This document shows, in pieces, positions 52,485 to 60,933 of a stretch of DNA of 64,000 nt. Location of the stretch: NCBI GenBank assembly GCA_963643465.1, contig CAVIJT010000012.1, forward strand, positions 34,697-98,696, in the 5' to 3' direction. The notes below the pieces were generated by a model that saw nothing but the letters and a program-made list of their open reading frames with translations, had not been told where the DNA came from and did no database searches. The position numbers were made by a program, and so were the translations under genes. Positions within the stretch are counted from its first letter, which is position 1; every line of letters begins with the position of its first letter. The DNA comes from CAG-411 sp963643465 (GTDB taxonomy: Bacteria > Bacillota > Clostridia > Lachnospirales > Lachnospiraceae).

Positions 52485-53780
52485 ATGAGAAAAAATATAA
52501 GAAAATGTGTCAGTATAGTAGCGTTTTGTATGTTCGTAATAGAAAGTGTGACGGGATGTGGGACGAGAACTGGGACAAAGGATACGGAAACTGTGATATC
52601 TACCAGTGAGGAAAAGAAGGTTTGGGACGTGTCAACATCCTTTTCCAAGGGCATCAACCAGTTTTCTTATAAAATATTTGAAAAAATGGATAAAAAGGAA
52701 AACTTCGTAATTTCTCCATATAGCATGGCAGTTGCAATCGGAATGCTGGATAACGGGGCAGATGGAGGGACGAAACAGGAGATAGAAGAACTTCTTGGAA
52801 TAAAGGATTTGGAGGAATGGAATGCCAGTGCAAAGTATTACATGTCTTTATATGAAAAGGAGCAGACAAAATTGCTAACTGCAAATTCTGTATGGATTTC
52901 GGATCAATTTCAATTGACAGAACAGGCTGAGAATACTTTTTTTGGACCGCTTCAAACTTATTATGGGGTAGAACAAAAAGTTATGGAGTTAGCCACAGAT
53001 CAAGCTAGAGAGGAAATTAATCAGTGGATCCTTGATAAAACGCAGGGAAAAATCGATTCGTTTTTAGTAGAAAATTTACAGGAAAATATAGAAATGTTAC
53101 TTGTAAATGCAGTGTATTTCAATGGAAATTGGGAGTTAGAATTTGATGAAAATAATACAGTTACCAATGATTTTTACGGAAATACAAATACAACGCAGGC
53201 CTCTTATCTGCAGCAATTTGATAAAGAGTATCGGTATGTGGAACAGAATGGCATTTGTGGGATAGAACTTCCTTACGAAGGGGGAAACATAGTGATGGAT
53301 ATTTTTATTCCCCAAAAAGAGGAAGAAAATATAAGTGATTTGTTTGGTGTGTTGCAGCTAGAGGAAAAGGAAAAATTGTTACAGACATTGTCTGAGGCTG
53401 AGCCGGAAACCATAGGTACTGTGGCTATTCCTAAGTTTCAGCAGGAGTATGGCGTAGAGGATATTTCAGAAGTTTTAAAAGAACTTGGCATGAAACAGGC
53501 ATTTTTGCCAGGAGGTTTTCCTCGAATTGGAGATAGTGTTTGTGTGGATTCTGTATTGCACAAGGCAAAAATAGAGGTAGATGAAACAGGAACAACGGCA
53601 GCAGCAGCTACTGTAATTAAAATGAAAAGAAATGCAGTTTGTTTAGAGGATAAAACAAATTTTGTAGTAAATCAGCCATTCTTGTATGTCATTCGTGATG
53701 TAAAGAAAGATATTATACTTTTTATGGGAATTGCACAGGATGTCTCTTCTTTCAGCGGGGATGCAGACCATGTGGAGTAG
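52485..53780 (+). CDS. Secreted serpin lipoprotein
   Basis: The 431-residue lipoprotein (lipobox VTGC near residues 23-26) is a serpin, with FVISPYSMAVAIGMLDNGADG, VNAVYFNGNWELEFDENNT, HKAKIEVDETGTTAAAAT and PFLYVIRD. The hinge (GTTAAAAT) has the small residues typical of inhibitory serpins. Counting from it places the scissile bond near KMKRNAV, and the reactive loop is about four residues longer than in alpha-1-antitrypsin. It would trap serine (or cysteine) proteases at the cell surface, perhaps host proteases. It has its own ribosome site (AAGGGGAG). Target unknown. Confidence 0.92.
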   Translation: MRKNIRKCVSIVAFCMFVIESVTGCGTRTGTKDTETVISTSEEKKVWDVSTSFSKGINQFSYKIFEKMDKKENFVISPYSMAVAIGMLDNGADGGTKQEIEELLGIKDLEEWNASAKYYMSLYEKEQTKLLTANSVWISDQFQLTEQAENTFFGPLQTYYGVEQKVMELATDQAREEINQWILDKTQGKIDSFLVENLQENIEMLLVNAVYFNGNWELEFDENNTVTNDFYGNTNTTQASYLQQFDKEYRYVEQNGICGIELPYEGGNIVMDIFIPQKEEENISDLFGVLQLEEKEKLLQTLSEAEPETIGTVAIPKFQQEYGVEDISEVLKELGMKQAFLPGGFPRIGDSVCVDSVLHKAKIEVDETGTTAAAATVIKMKRNAVCLEDKTNFVVNQPFLYVIRDVKKDIILFMGIAQDVSSFSGDADHVE

Positions 53781-53862
53781 TTCGAAGAAATTGCAGATGC
53801 GAAGTTTGGTATTAAAATGGAATAGATGGAAATTTGTTTAGAATAACTTTATGTAAAAGTAG

Positions 53863-53891
53863 TTGAGATATGTTTTGGAATTGCATATAAT
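53863..53891 (+). promoter_or_regulatory. Promoter of the degenerate mini-CRISPR
   Basis: TTGAGA (53863-53868) and a perfect TATAAT (53886-53891) are 17 bases apart. The start would be near 53898, five bases before the first degenerate repeat. Confidence 0.75.
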
Positions 53892-53902
53892 AAAAAAGAT
53901 AT

Positions 53903-53984
53903 AATAAATAGGAACGTAGGACGTATTTAAATAATTATAAGTATAGATATTGAAGATAAATAATAACACAGGGTGTATATAGGT
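53903..53984 (+). ncRNA. Degenerate two-repeat mini-CRISPR, probable CreR-like guide RNA repressing cas genes
   Basis: Two 30-nt sequences, 53903-53932 and 53955-53984, match the array repeat at 23 and 22 of 30 positions and flank a 22-nt spacer (53933-53954). The hairpin stem of the true repeat, ACAT/ATGT, is ACGT/ACGT in the first copy and ACAC/GTGT in the second, so each change on one side is matched on the other. The 8-nt handle ATTTAAAT is intact only in the upstream copy, the one that would supply the crRNA 5' end. The spacer matches sites at the cas6 promoter just downstream. Guide RNAs of this class (CreA/CreR) are known from type I-B loci. There is no space for a creT toxin RNA, so self-repression of cas is favoured. 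Confidence 0.85.
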
Positions 53985-53998
53985 ATTAAAAGTTAAAA

Positions 53999-54043
53999 TT
54001 CAAATTGAAAGTATAAATTCAAATTAAAAGTAAAAATAATATT
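53999..54043 (+). promoter_or_regulatory. Tandem target sites of the guide RNA at the cas6 promoter
   Basis: A 19-base direct repeat (53999-54017 and 54018-54036, 17 of 19 identical) begins TTCAAATT each time. Each copy gives TCA followed by a spacer-like sequence. Site B (54022-54043) matches the guide at 15 of 22 positions, with seed positions 1-11 matched except position 6; site A (54003-54024) matches 14 of 22. Site B ends in the -35 box. Confidence 0.75.
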
Positions 54044-54069
54044 GCAAAAAAATTAAAAAGATGTATAAT
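54042..54069 (+). promoter_or_regulatory. cas operon promoter
   Basis: TTGCAA (54042-54047) and TATAAT (54064-54069) are 16 bases apart. The start would be near 54076, giving a leader of about 57 bases before cas6. Confidence 0.78.
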
Positions 54070-54132
54070 AAATATATGGGTTGGGATAACAATGGAATTG
54101 TACATAAAGTATGGTTTATAGGAGGTAAAAGA

Positions 54133-54831
54133 ATGGAGCTTAATGTTTATAGCATAAGGATCAAACTTTACATTATGGATGATATTTTTTTAGATAATCT
54201 TCAAGAAGAAATAACAAGTTTTTTGGATAAGAGTTTGTCAAAAACTTCTCAATTTGTAGAATGGCATAATGCTAATAAATATAAATACTATTGCTATGAT
54301 AGTCTTTTCCCAATTGAAAAAGACAAGGTATATAAAAAGGATCGAATATATACACTTACTATTCGAACAATAGATGCAAAGTTAGCCAAATATTTTACTG
54401 AATATGCAGTCAATACATATACGAATAAATTGAAAGGTCTTACTGCACAGGTAAGAATTTTGCCTAAAAAGCATATTGATGTTTTATACACATTAACACC
54501 AGCTATTCTAAAGTGTCAAACTGGTTATTGGAAAGAGGAAATGACAATAGAACAATATGAAGAAAGAATGAAAGTGAATTTAATTAAAAAATGGAATTCT
54601 TTTCATGGAGAAAAAATTGCAGAAGATTTTGAAATATTTACGGGAGTAGAATTTTTAAATAAATGTCCAGTAAGTTCCCAATATAAAGGAGTTAAGCTAT
54701 TAGGAGATAAAATCAGAATTCATGTGGCAGAAAATCAAGCGGCGCAGAGATTAGCGTATATGGCATTAGGGACAGGGGTGTTAGAGATCAATTCGCGCGG
54801 GTTTGGTTATGTAAATTATAGATGGTTATAG
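54133..54831 (+). CDS. cas6: CRISPR endoribonuclease Cas6
   Basis: The 232-residue protein ends with the glycine-rich loop GTGVLEINSRGFGYVNYRW that marks Cas6 (RAMP fold). It cleaves the repeat 3' of the hairpin to release crRNAs with an 8-nt handle. The ATG at 54133 is preceded by GGAGG (54121-54125); an in-frame ATG at 54076 lies at the predicted transcription start and would add 19 residues. A catalytic histidine cannot be fixed by eye. First gene of the cas operon, behind the guide-target sites. Confidence 0.92.
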   Translation: MELNVYSIRIKLYIMDDIFLDNLQEEITSFLDKSLSKTSQFVEWHNANKYKYYCYDSLFPIEKDKVYKKDRIYTLTIRTIDAKLAKYFTEYAVNTYTNKLKGLTAQVRILPKKHIDVLYTLTPAILKCQTGYWKEEMTIEQYEERMKVNLIKKWNSFHGEKIAEDFEIFTGVEFLNKCPVSSQYKGVKLLGDKIRIHVAENQAAQRLAYMALGTGVLEINSRGFGYVNYRWL

Positions 54832-54841
54832 GGGGGAGTTT

Positions 54842-56590
54842 ATGATAAGTGAATGTCTTCAAGTATTTCAAAAGGTATTAGAACAAGATCCAGATGTGAT
54901 TTTAAGAGATTATATTCCTGCAGATGGTACTTATTTATTAGTGGGAGAGGATTACCAGATAAAGGGACAACCTATGGAAATTAAAATGGATAAAAAAACT
55001 GGAAATATTGACAAAAGCGCTCCATATTACAGAGAGATTTGCTATTATGATTATTATAGCAAATTGATTTCTATGAATAAAAAACAAGATCCAGCAAAAA
55101 TTATACATTCTAATAATTTTTATTCTTTTTGGGTAAAAAAAGACAGTATAAGGAATGGAAAGTTAACAGAGGAAGTGATTGATAATTATTATAAAATTTT
55201 AGAAGAACCTGCTAAAAAATATGAAAAAGGAAAAGGATTAGAGTTATATGGTTTGGTAGAAGAGAAATTAGGAGTAGTAAATCAGGAGAAATTGCAAAAG
55301 AATAAAAAATGGATTAAAGAGCATATTTTTTCTCTTGAAAAAATAGTTTCTGTAGATTTAGAAAAGAAAGATTATTTAAAGATATTTTTTGAGGCAGAAT
55401 ATTCAGAATATGAAAAAGAGGGACAAAGATATTTTATTCCTAATATTTATAATAACAACAAATATAATTTAAAAATAGAAGGAAAAATTCTAGGATTACC
55501 AGACAATAATCTTGGTATGAATGACAAGAAGCCTTTTTTGGGAAATAAGACAAGAAAGGTTCTGGCCCCTTATTTGTTGGATGAAAAACAAGTAATGTTG
55601 CAAAAGCAATTATTTGATTATTTTATGAACTTTGTAAGTGCGGGGAGATACAACGTTTATGTGGATTTAGAAAGAAATAAATTTGAAGCATGTAGAAATG
55701 GTGAATTTCCAATTGGAAGTATTTGCGGATTTTTTCTGAGGTTGCAAAAGGGAATGAGTGGAGCGGAAATTCATTATCAGGATATAGTTCCATTTTATGA
55801 AAATAAGTTAGAAAGTGAACTGGAATACAAAAATTATATGCAAATTGTAAATGAAAAGCATCCAGAGTATGAGAGCGAATACCATACATATGATAGATTG
55901 TCACAGTTGGAGGATTTAGTAGATGATATTTTCTTCTCTAAAAATTTGCGGAGAAATTATTTTACTGAAGTAGATAAAATAACTATTCTACAGGAAGGAT
56001 TAAGGAGAATACTGTTGGTGCATAGAATGGAACTGTTTGCGTGGTTTCATCTAAATCATACATCGGGAATAAAAAGAATAGTGGAAGATGTATTTTTAGA
56101 ATTGATAAAATTTTCAATTATAAATGGCTATAGTGGTAAAGCAATTCGACAAATCAATTTAAGATTGTCATTATTGCAATATTTAAAAAAGGGAGGAGAG
56201 CATATGCCAGATTTTTCAGTAAATGTAAGAGAAAATTTAAAACAGAAATTAGTATCAAGTGAATCGGTAGGTTTGGAGAATGATACAGAGTATTATTATG
56301 CAGTGGGACAGTTAGTAAGGTATTTTATTTACCTAAACAAAAGTTCAAAAAAGAATGAATCTGTGATTAATCCTATTTTAAATGCCCGAAATAGTATTAT
56401 AATCAATGAACGAGTTTTACAATTCTATAAGAAGTATAATTATGCGATTGCATCAAGAAAGGCAAATCTTCTATGTAAAATGGTTTTGGGGTATGAAGTG
56501 AAAGGAAAGGTGAAACAAGATATGATATGTATGGGATACGTAGATAACAATCTAGTATTAGAAAAAAAGGAGGAGAAGGAGCATGAATAA
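54842..56590 (+). CDS. cas8b: Cascade large subunit Cas8b (Csh1 type)
   Basis: The 582-residue protein is a diverged Cas8b of the Csh1/TM1802 kind, recognised mainly by position, size, lysine-rich composition and a helical C-terminal third. The large subunit reads the PAM in the target DNA. GGGGGG precedes the ATG 10 bases after cas6. An internal start at 56204 probably yields the small subunit. It overlaps cas7 by 8 bases. Confidence 0.85.
   Translation: MISECLQVFQKVLEQDPDVILRDYIPADGTYLLVGEDYQIKGQPMEIKMDKKTGNIDKSAPYYREICYYDYYSKLISMNKKQDPAKIIHSNNFYSFWVKKDSIRNGKLTEEVIDNYYKILEEPAKKYEKGKGLELYGLVEEKLGVVNQEKLQKNKKWIKEHIFSLEKIVSVDLEKKDYLKIFFEAEYSEYEKEGQRYFIPNIYNNNKYNLKIEGKILGLPDNNLGMNDKKPFLGNKTRKVLAPYLLDEKQVMLQKQLFDYFMNFVSAGRYNVYVDLERNKFEACRNGEFPIGSICGFFLRLQKGMSGAEIHYQDIVPFYENKLESELEYKNYMQIVNEKHPEYESEYHTYDRLSQLEDLVDDIFFSKNLRRNYFTEVDKITILQEGLRRILLVHRMELFAWFHLNHTSGIKRIVEDVFLELIKFSIINGYSGKAIRQINLRLSLLQYLKKGGEHMPDFSVNVRENLKQKLVSSESVGLENDTEYYYAVGQLVRYFIYLNKSSKKNESVINPILNARNSIIINERVLQFYKKYNYAIASRKANLLCKMVLGYEVKGKVKQDMICMGYVDNNLVLEKKEEKEHE
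56204..56590 (+). CDS. cas11: Cascade small subunit Cas11b, internal in-frame start within cas8b
   Basis: Within the cas8b frame GGGAGGAG (56191-56198) stands 5 bases before ATG 56204. The resulting 128-residue, mostly helical protein (starting PDFSVNVRENLKQKL) has the size of Cas11. In type I-B and related systems lacking a separate small-subunit gene, Cas11 is made by internal translation of cas8. The strong ribosome site inside a coding region is seen directly; its use is inferred. Confidence 0.8.
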   Translation: MPDFSVNVRENLKQKLVSSESVGLENDTEYYYAVGQLVRYFIYLNKSSKKNESVINPILNARNSIIINERVLQFYKKYNYAIASRKANLLCKMVLGYEVKGKVKQDMICMGYVDNNLVLEKKEEKEHE

Positions 56591-57524
56591 AAGAGTATAT
56601 GGAATAATTGGAATTTCGTCTATTATGTCAAATTGGAATGCAGATTTTTCGGGGTATCCGAAGACCATTTCGGATGGAAGAACCTTTGGAAGTGATAAAG
56701 CATTAAAATATACCATGAAAAAAATGTGGGAGAATGAAGGGAAAAAGGTATTATATATAAAATCAATGCGATTTGCTGAAAAGAAAGGTGAAATTAGTAT
56801 GGTGCCGAATTCTTTATCAGAACGGTATGAAGTATTATTTGGAAAACAGGAAAAAGGGGAATTGAAAGATACAAAAAAAGTTTTGATTAACATTATGACA
56901 GCAGTAGATGTGAAAAATTTTGGTGCAACTTATGCTGAACAAGGAAATAATATTGCTATTACAGGTGCGGTGCAAATTGGACAAGGATTTAATGTGTATG
57001 ACGATACAGAAGCACAGGTACAGCAGATACTTTCTCCATTTCGTGATGGAACAAAAGACAGTGACAAAGAGGGGGAAGCAAAGAACTCTACGCTTGGAAA
57101 TAAAATTGTAAGTGATGAAGCGCATTATGTTTATCCGTTTGTCATTAATCCTCTAGCGTATAAAGAGTTAGAGCAGCTTGGAACAACCGAAGGATATACA
57201 CAGGAGGATTATGAGAATTTTAAGCGTACTTCTTTGGTATGTGCTACTTCTTACGCAACTAATGCAAAAGAAGGTTGTGAAAATGAATTTGCAGTGTTTG
57301 TAGAAACAACGCAGGATACCTATCTTCCTAATTTAACAAGTTATTTTGCTTTTGAAAAAGGAGAGGACAAGAATATCATTTCTCTTTCCTTTGGCTCTTT
57401 GTTAAAGGAATTGAAGGAGCAGATTTTGTCTGTGGAAATTTATTATAATCCGGATACTACAACATTAGAACACAATATAGATATGGCAAAGACCTTTCAT
57501 ATTGTAACACAAAAAGAGGTGTAG
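56583..57524 (+). CDS. cas7: Cascade backbone subunit Cas7 (Csh2 type)
   Basis: The 313-residue RAMP protein begins VYGIIGISSIMSNWNADF and contains MTAVDVKNFGATYAEQGN and GAVQIGQGFN, typical of Csh2/DevR-family Cas7. Several copies coat the crRNA spacer. AAGGAGGAGAAGGAGC precedes the ATG, the strongest ribosome site of the operon, which fits its high stoichiometry. It overlaps cas8b by 8 bases. Confidence 0.93.
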   Translation: MNKRVYGIIGISSIMSNWNADFSGYPKTISDGRTFGSDKALKYTMKKMWENEGKKVLYIKSMRFAEKKGEISMVPNSLSERYEVLFGKQEKGELKDTKKVLINIMTAVDVKNFGATYAEQGNNIAITGAVQIGQGFNVYDDTEAQVQQILSPFRDGTKDSDKEGEAKNSTLGNKIVSDEAHYVYPFVINPLAYKELEQLGTTEGYTQEDYENFKRTSLVCATSYATNAKEGCENEFAVFVETTQDTYLPNLTSYFAFEKGEDKNIISLSFGSLLKELKEQILSVEIYYNPDTTTLEHNIDMAKTFHIVTQKEV

Positions 57525-57527
57525 CTT

Positions 57528-58283
57528 ATGGAAGCACTATGCTTTACTTTAAAAGGAAAAACGGCCTTTTTTAAAAAGCCAGAAGTAAATGCTTGTTATT
57601 ACTTTACATATGGAAATATTCATAAAACTGCGCTACTTGGAATTTTTGGTGCAATATTAGGATATGGCGGATATATCCAGCAGCACAATAAAAGAACATC
57701 CTCCAAAGAACTGGAAAAAGGATATCCAGAATTTTATGAAAAATTATCTACTGTAAAAGTTGCTGTAAAGCCAAATGCAGAGCGAGGCTTCATACAAAAG
57801 AAAATACAACAATTTAATAATTCTGTGGGATACGCTTCTGCGGAACAAGGTGGAAATTTAATTGTAAAAGAACAATGGTTAGAAAATCCTTCTTGGGATA
57901 TTTGTGTATTGTTAGATTGTGAAGAAGCTAAAAAATTGGCAGAGTTTCTATTGAAACATAAGTGTGTTTATATTCCATATTTAGGAAAAAACGATCATTT
58001 GGCAGATATTTTAGACATACGTGTAGAAAAAGTGAAAGAAGAAAAAAGTGGAGAGGGAAAACTAGATGGTTTATATCTAAAGAAAAATGCCGAAATTGTA
58101 TTAAAAACAAGTTTACGTGGAATAAGGAATATGACATACAAATATGAAGAAAATCTTCCTTATGGGATAGATGAATGGACGAATAATTATTTATTGGAAA
58201 CCTTCATTTATACGGATGCAGATATAAAGTGGGACGAACAAGATGTTTATTTAGTTGGAGATAAGTTGAAGATGTTTTATTAG
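57528..58283 (+). CDS. cas5: Cascade subunit Cas5 (type I-B)
   Basis: The 251-residue Cas5 has the N-terminal TLKGKTAFFKKPEVNACYY and TALLGIFGAILGYGGY motifs. Cas5 caps the 5' handle of the crRNA in Cascade. The start is 3 bases after the cas7 stop. It is followed by a GC-rich hairpin before cas3. Confidence 0.92.
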   Translation: MEALCFTLKGKTAFFKKPEVNACYYFTYGNIHKTALLGIFGAILGYGGYIQQHNKRTSSKELEKGYPEFYEKLSTVKVAVKPNAERGFIQKKIQQFNNSVGYASAEQGGNLIVKEQWLENPSWDICVLLDCEEAKKLAEFLLKHKCVYIPYLGKNDHLADILDIRVEKVKEEKSGEGKLDGLYLKKNAEIVLKTSLRGIRNMTYKYEENLPYGIDEWTNNYLLETFIYTDADIKWDEQDVYLVGDKLKMFY

Positions 58284-58291
58284 TAAGAATA

Positions 58292-58318
58292 AGAGAGCCG
58301 AGAGATTTTCGGCTCTCT
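58292..58318 (+). terminator. Intra-operon hairpin between cas5 and cas3
   Basis: A perfect 10-bp stem, AGAGAGCCGA (58292-58301) with TCGGCTCTCT (58309-58318), has a 7-base loop and no proper T-run. It may be a partial terminator or an RNA-stabilising stem that lowers cas3 relative to Cascade. Confidence 0.5.
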
Positions 58319-58338
58319 TGTAATAGGGAGAGATAAAT

Positions 58339-60891
58339 ATGGGAGAAAAATTTTTAGAATTATCAGATTTGATAAAAGAACCGGATTGTTATTATGCACA
58401 TTCCAAAGAAAATCTAAATCACATAATAGAATATGAAACTTTGGAAGCACATACAAAGTTATGTCAGCAGTATTTTGAAGAATTATGTAAGTGTAAGCAG
58501 ATAGAAGAGAAAATGGATTGTTTTTATCAAGTTTTTATGGGGAAAACATCAAAAGAAACAAAAAAAATTTTTGATAGTATGTGGAAAAATATAACAACTT
58601 TTCACGATATGGGAAAGATAAATACAAGATTTCAAAGAGAAATTTTAGGAAGAAGAGAAGTCAAAGAAAACAAAGAATACGATTTAGTGGGGGCAAAACA
58701 TTCTTCGTTATCCGCAGTAATTTATATGGATTACTATTTAGAAATGGCAGAAACTTTAGAACAGGAAGAGGAAGCAAGTCGTCTGCTTATTTTCATTATG
58801 TGCAATGGGTATCTGATTTCCAGACATCATAGCGGGCTGGTTCCGGTGGGAGATTTTTTAGAAGGAGAACAAAAGGAGAAAATTTGTAAAGCAATAGAGG
58901 TTTTGCAAACGGAATATGAAAAAGTATGTAAGAAAAGTTTTCAGTTTGATAATCTCTGTTTTGCGTATATGGGGCAACGATTTGTGGATGAGCCTAGAAC
59001 AAAAAAGCAAAATATATGGTTATACTTTTATGAAAAATTATTGTATTCCTTATTGGTGGCAGCAGATTATTATGCTACATCGGAGTATGTTTCCGGAGTA
59101 AAGACTACGGATTTTGGACAGTTGGATGACCTTTCCAATCTTTACAAAGTATTTCAAAATACAAAGATTAATCAAGGAATACGGGAATATGAAAATACCT
59201 TATATCCTATGAAAAGCAAAGCATTGCAGGAAATCAGAGATATTAATGTGTTACGGAAAGAAATCTTTTTAGAAACAGAAAAAAATTTCTTTTGCCAACA
59301 GGAAAAAAAGATTTTTTATGTAGAAGCACCAACAGGTAGTGGAAAATCCAATTTATCATTAAATTTAAGTTTTCAAATGGCAAAAAGTGATAAACATCTG
59401 AAAAAGATATACTACATATATCCTTTTAATACATTAATTGAACAAAATCAAGAGATTATACAAAATACTTTTGGAAGATATCAAGAGATTATGGAAAATG
59501 TGGCAGTAGTAAATTCCATTACACCAATAAAAAAAGTGAAAGCAAAGAGACAAAAAGAAGGAGAAATGGAAAGTGGTTCTTATTATGAGCAGGCTTTGTT
59601 AAATAGACAGTTTTTAAATTATCCTATCATTTTAACAACACATGTAAGTTTGTTTGATACCATTTTTGGCGATACAAAAGAATCCGCATTTGGATTTCAT
59701 CAATTGGCAGGAAGTGTTTTGGTATTGGATGAAATTCAAAGTTATAAAAATAAAATCTGGGAAGAAATCATTACTTTTTTAACAGAGCTTGCGGAGTTTT
59801 TAAGTATGAAAATGATAATTATGTCTGCAACGCTTCCAAATTTGGATGCATTAAAAGAGAAAGCCGATTTAACTGCATATTTGATATCAGACCGGGAGAA
59901 GTATTTTCAGCATTCCTGTTTTAAAGACAGGGTAATTTTAGATAGGGAATTGTTAGGGAATCCCATTACTATGGACATACTTTTGGAACATTTAAAAAAG
60001 CAATGCGGAAAAGGAAAGAAAATATTAATTGAATTTATTAGGAAAAAAAGTGCCGAAGAATTTTATCAGATATTACAGGAAGAAGAATTTGAGGAAACCA
60101 TTTTTTGTATGACAGGCGACGATAGTGTTTTGGAACGAAAACATATCATCAGGCAAATAAAAAGTGAAAAAGAAAAAGGCATGATTTTAGTTGCTACTCA
60201 GGTAATTGAAGCAGGTGTAGACATTGATATGGATATAGGATATAAGGCAATTGCCAAGATGGACAGTGAAGAACAGTTTATAGGGAGAATCAATCGTTCT
60301 TATAGTAAGAGTAGAACAGGAAAAGTATACTTTTTTCAAATGGATAATGGGAAGCAAATATATGGGGAAGATATTCGGATAGATAGGGAATTGAGTATTT
60401 TAGAAGAGGATATTTGGAATTATTTTGAAGAAAAAGATTTTCCTGCCTATTATGAAAAGGTTCTTTCTATTATGAAGAAAAATTATGGGGAAGTCATAGA
60501 AAAAAACTTTTTTGAAAAAAGTGTAAAAAATTTGAATTTTGCAGAAGTAAAAAAACAGATGCAATTAATTGAGGAAAATAAATGGAATCTGTCCTTGTTT
60601 TTAGGTAGAACAATAATGGATGAGAAAGGGAATGTAATAGATGGAAGAAAAGTATGGGATACATACAAAGAACTACTTTATGATAGGGAAATGAATTATG
60701 CAGAAAGAAAAGTGAAACTTTCTGAAGTTACTGCAAGAATGAATTATTTTATATATCAAGTGAAACAAATAGATTGTTCTTATACGGAACAAATTGGGGA
60801 GTTGTTTTATATTGAGGATGGTGAGGAATATATAGAAAATGGAAAATTAAATCGTGAAAAGGTAGAAGGTCAAGTAACCGAATTTATTTAA
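58339..60891 (+). CDS. cas3: CRISPR helicase-nuclease Cas3
   Basis: The 850-residue protein has an N-terminal HD nuclease (FHDMGKINTRFQ near residue 93, KHSSLSA, SRHHSGLVP) and a superfamily 2 helicase with Walker A APTGSGKSNLS near residue 330, the DEIQ box VLDEIQSYK, SATLPNL, and motif VI QFIGRINRSYSK. It is recruited to target-bound Cascade and degrades the DNA. GGGAGAG precedes the ATG. A complete, apparently active gene. Confidence 0.95.
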   Translation: MGEKFLELSDLIKEPDCYYAHSKENLNHIIEYETLEAHTKLCQQYFEELCKCKQIEEKMDCFYQVFMGKTSKETKKIFDSMWKNITTFHDMGKINTRFQREILGRREVKENKEYDLVGAKHSSLSAVIYMDYYLEMAETLEQEEEASRLLIFIMCNGYLISRHHSGLVPVGDFLEGEQKEKICKAIEVLQTEYEKVCKKSFQFDNLCFAYMGQRFVDEPRTKKQNIWLYFYEKLLYSLLVAADYYATSEYVSGVKTTDFGQLDDLSNLYKVFQNTKINQGIREYENTLYPMKSKALQEIRDINVLRKEIFLETEKNFFCQQEKKIFYVEAPTGSGKSNLSLNLSFQMAKSDKHLKKIYYIYPFNTLIEQNQEIIQNTFGRYQEIMENVAVVNSITPIKKVKAKRQKEGEMESGSYYEQALLNRQFLNYPIILTTHVSLFDTIFGDTKESAFGFHQLAGSVLVLDEIQSYKNKIWEEIITFLTELAEFLSMKMIIMSATLPNLDALKEKADLTAYLISDREKYFQHSCFKDRVILDRELLGNPITMDILLEHLKKQCGKGKKILIEFIRKKSAEEFYQILQEEEFEETIFCMTGDDSVLERKHIIRQIKSEKEKGMILVATQVIEAGVDIDMDIGYKAIAKMDSEEQFIGRINRSYSKSRTGKVYFFQMDNGKQIYGEDIRIDRELSILEEDIWNYFEEKDFPAYYEKVLSIMKKNYGEVIEKNFFEKSVKNLNFAEVKKQMQLIEENKWNLSLFLGRTIMDEKGNVIDGRKVWDTYKELLYDREMNYAERKVKLSEVTARMNYFIYQVKQIDCSYTEQIGELFYIEDGEEYIENGKLNREKVEGQVTEFI

Positions 60892-60933
60892 GCACTTAGA
60901 ACAAAATCTAACTTTACAGATGAGGTATGAAGT

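Noticed and set aside
54096..54114. A further guide match in the cas6 leader
   Set aside because: Only 10 of the first 14 positions agree, the seed has mismatches at 5 and 8 and the flank is TGG. The tandem TCA sites fit much better.
54076..54132. A creT-type toxin RNA between the guide RNA and cas6
   Set aside because: Only about 57 bases lie between the predicted cas start and the cas6 ATG, and the promoter leads directly into cas6.
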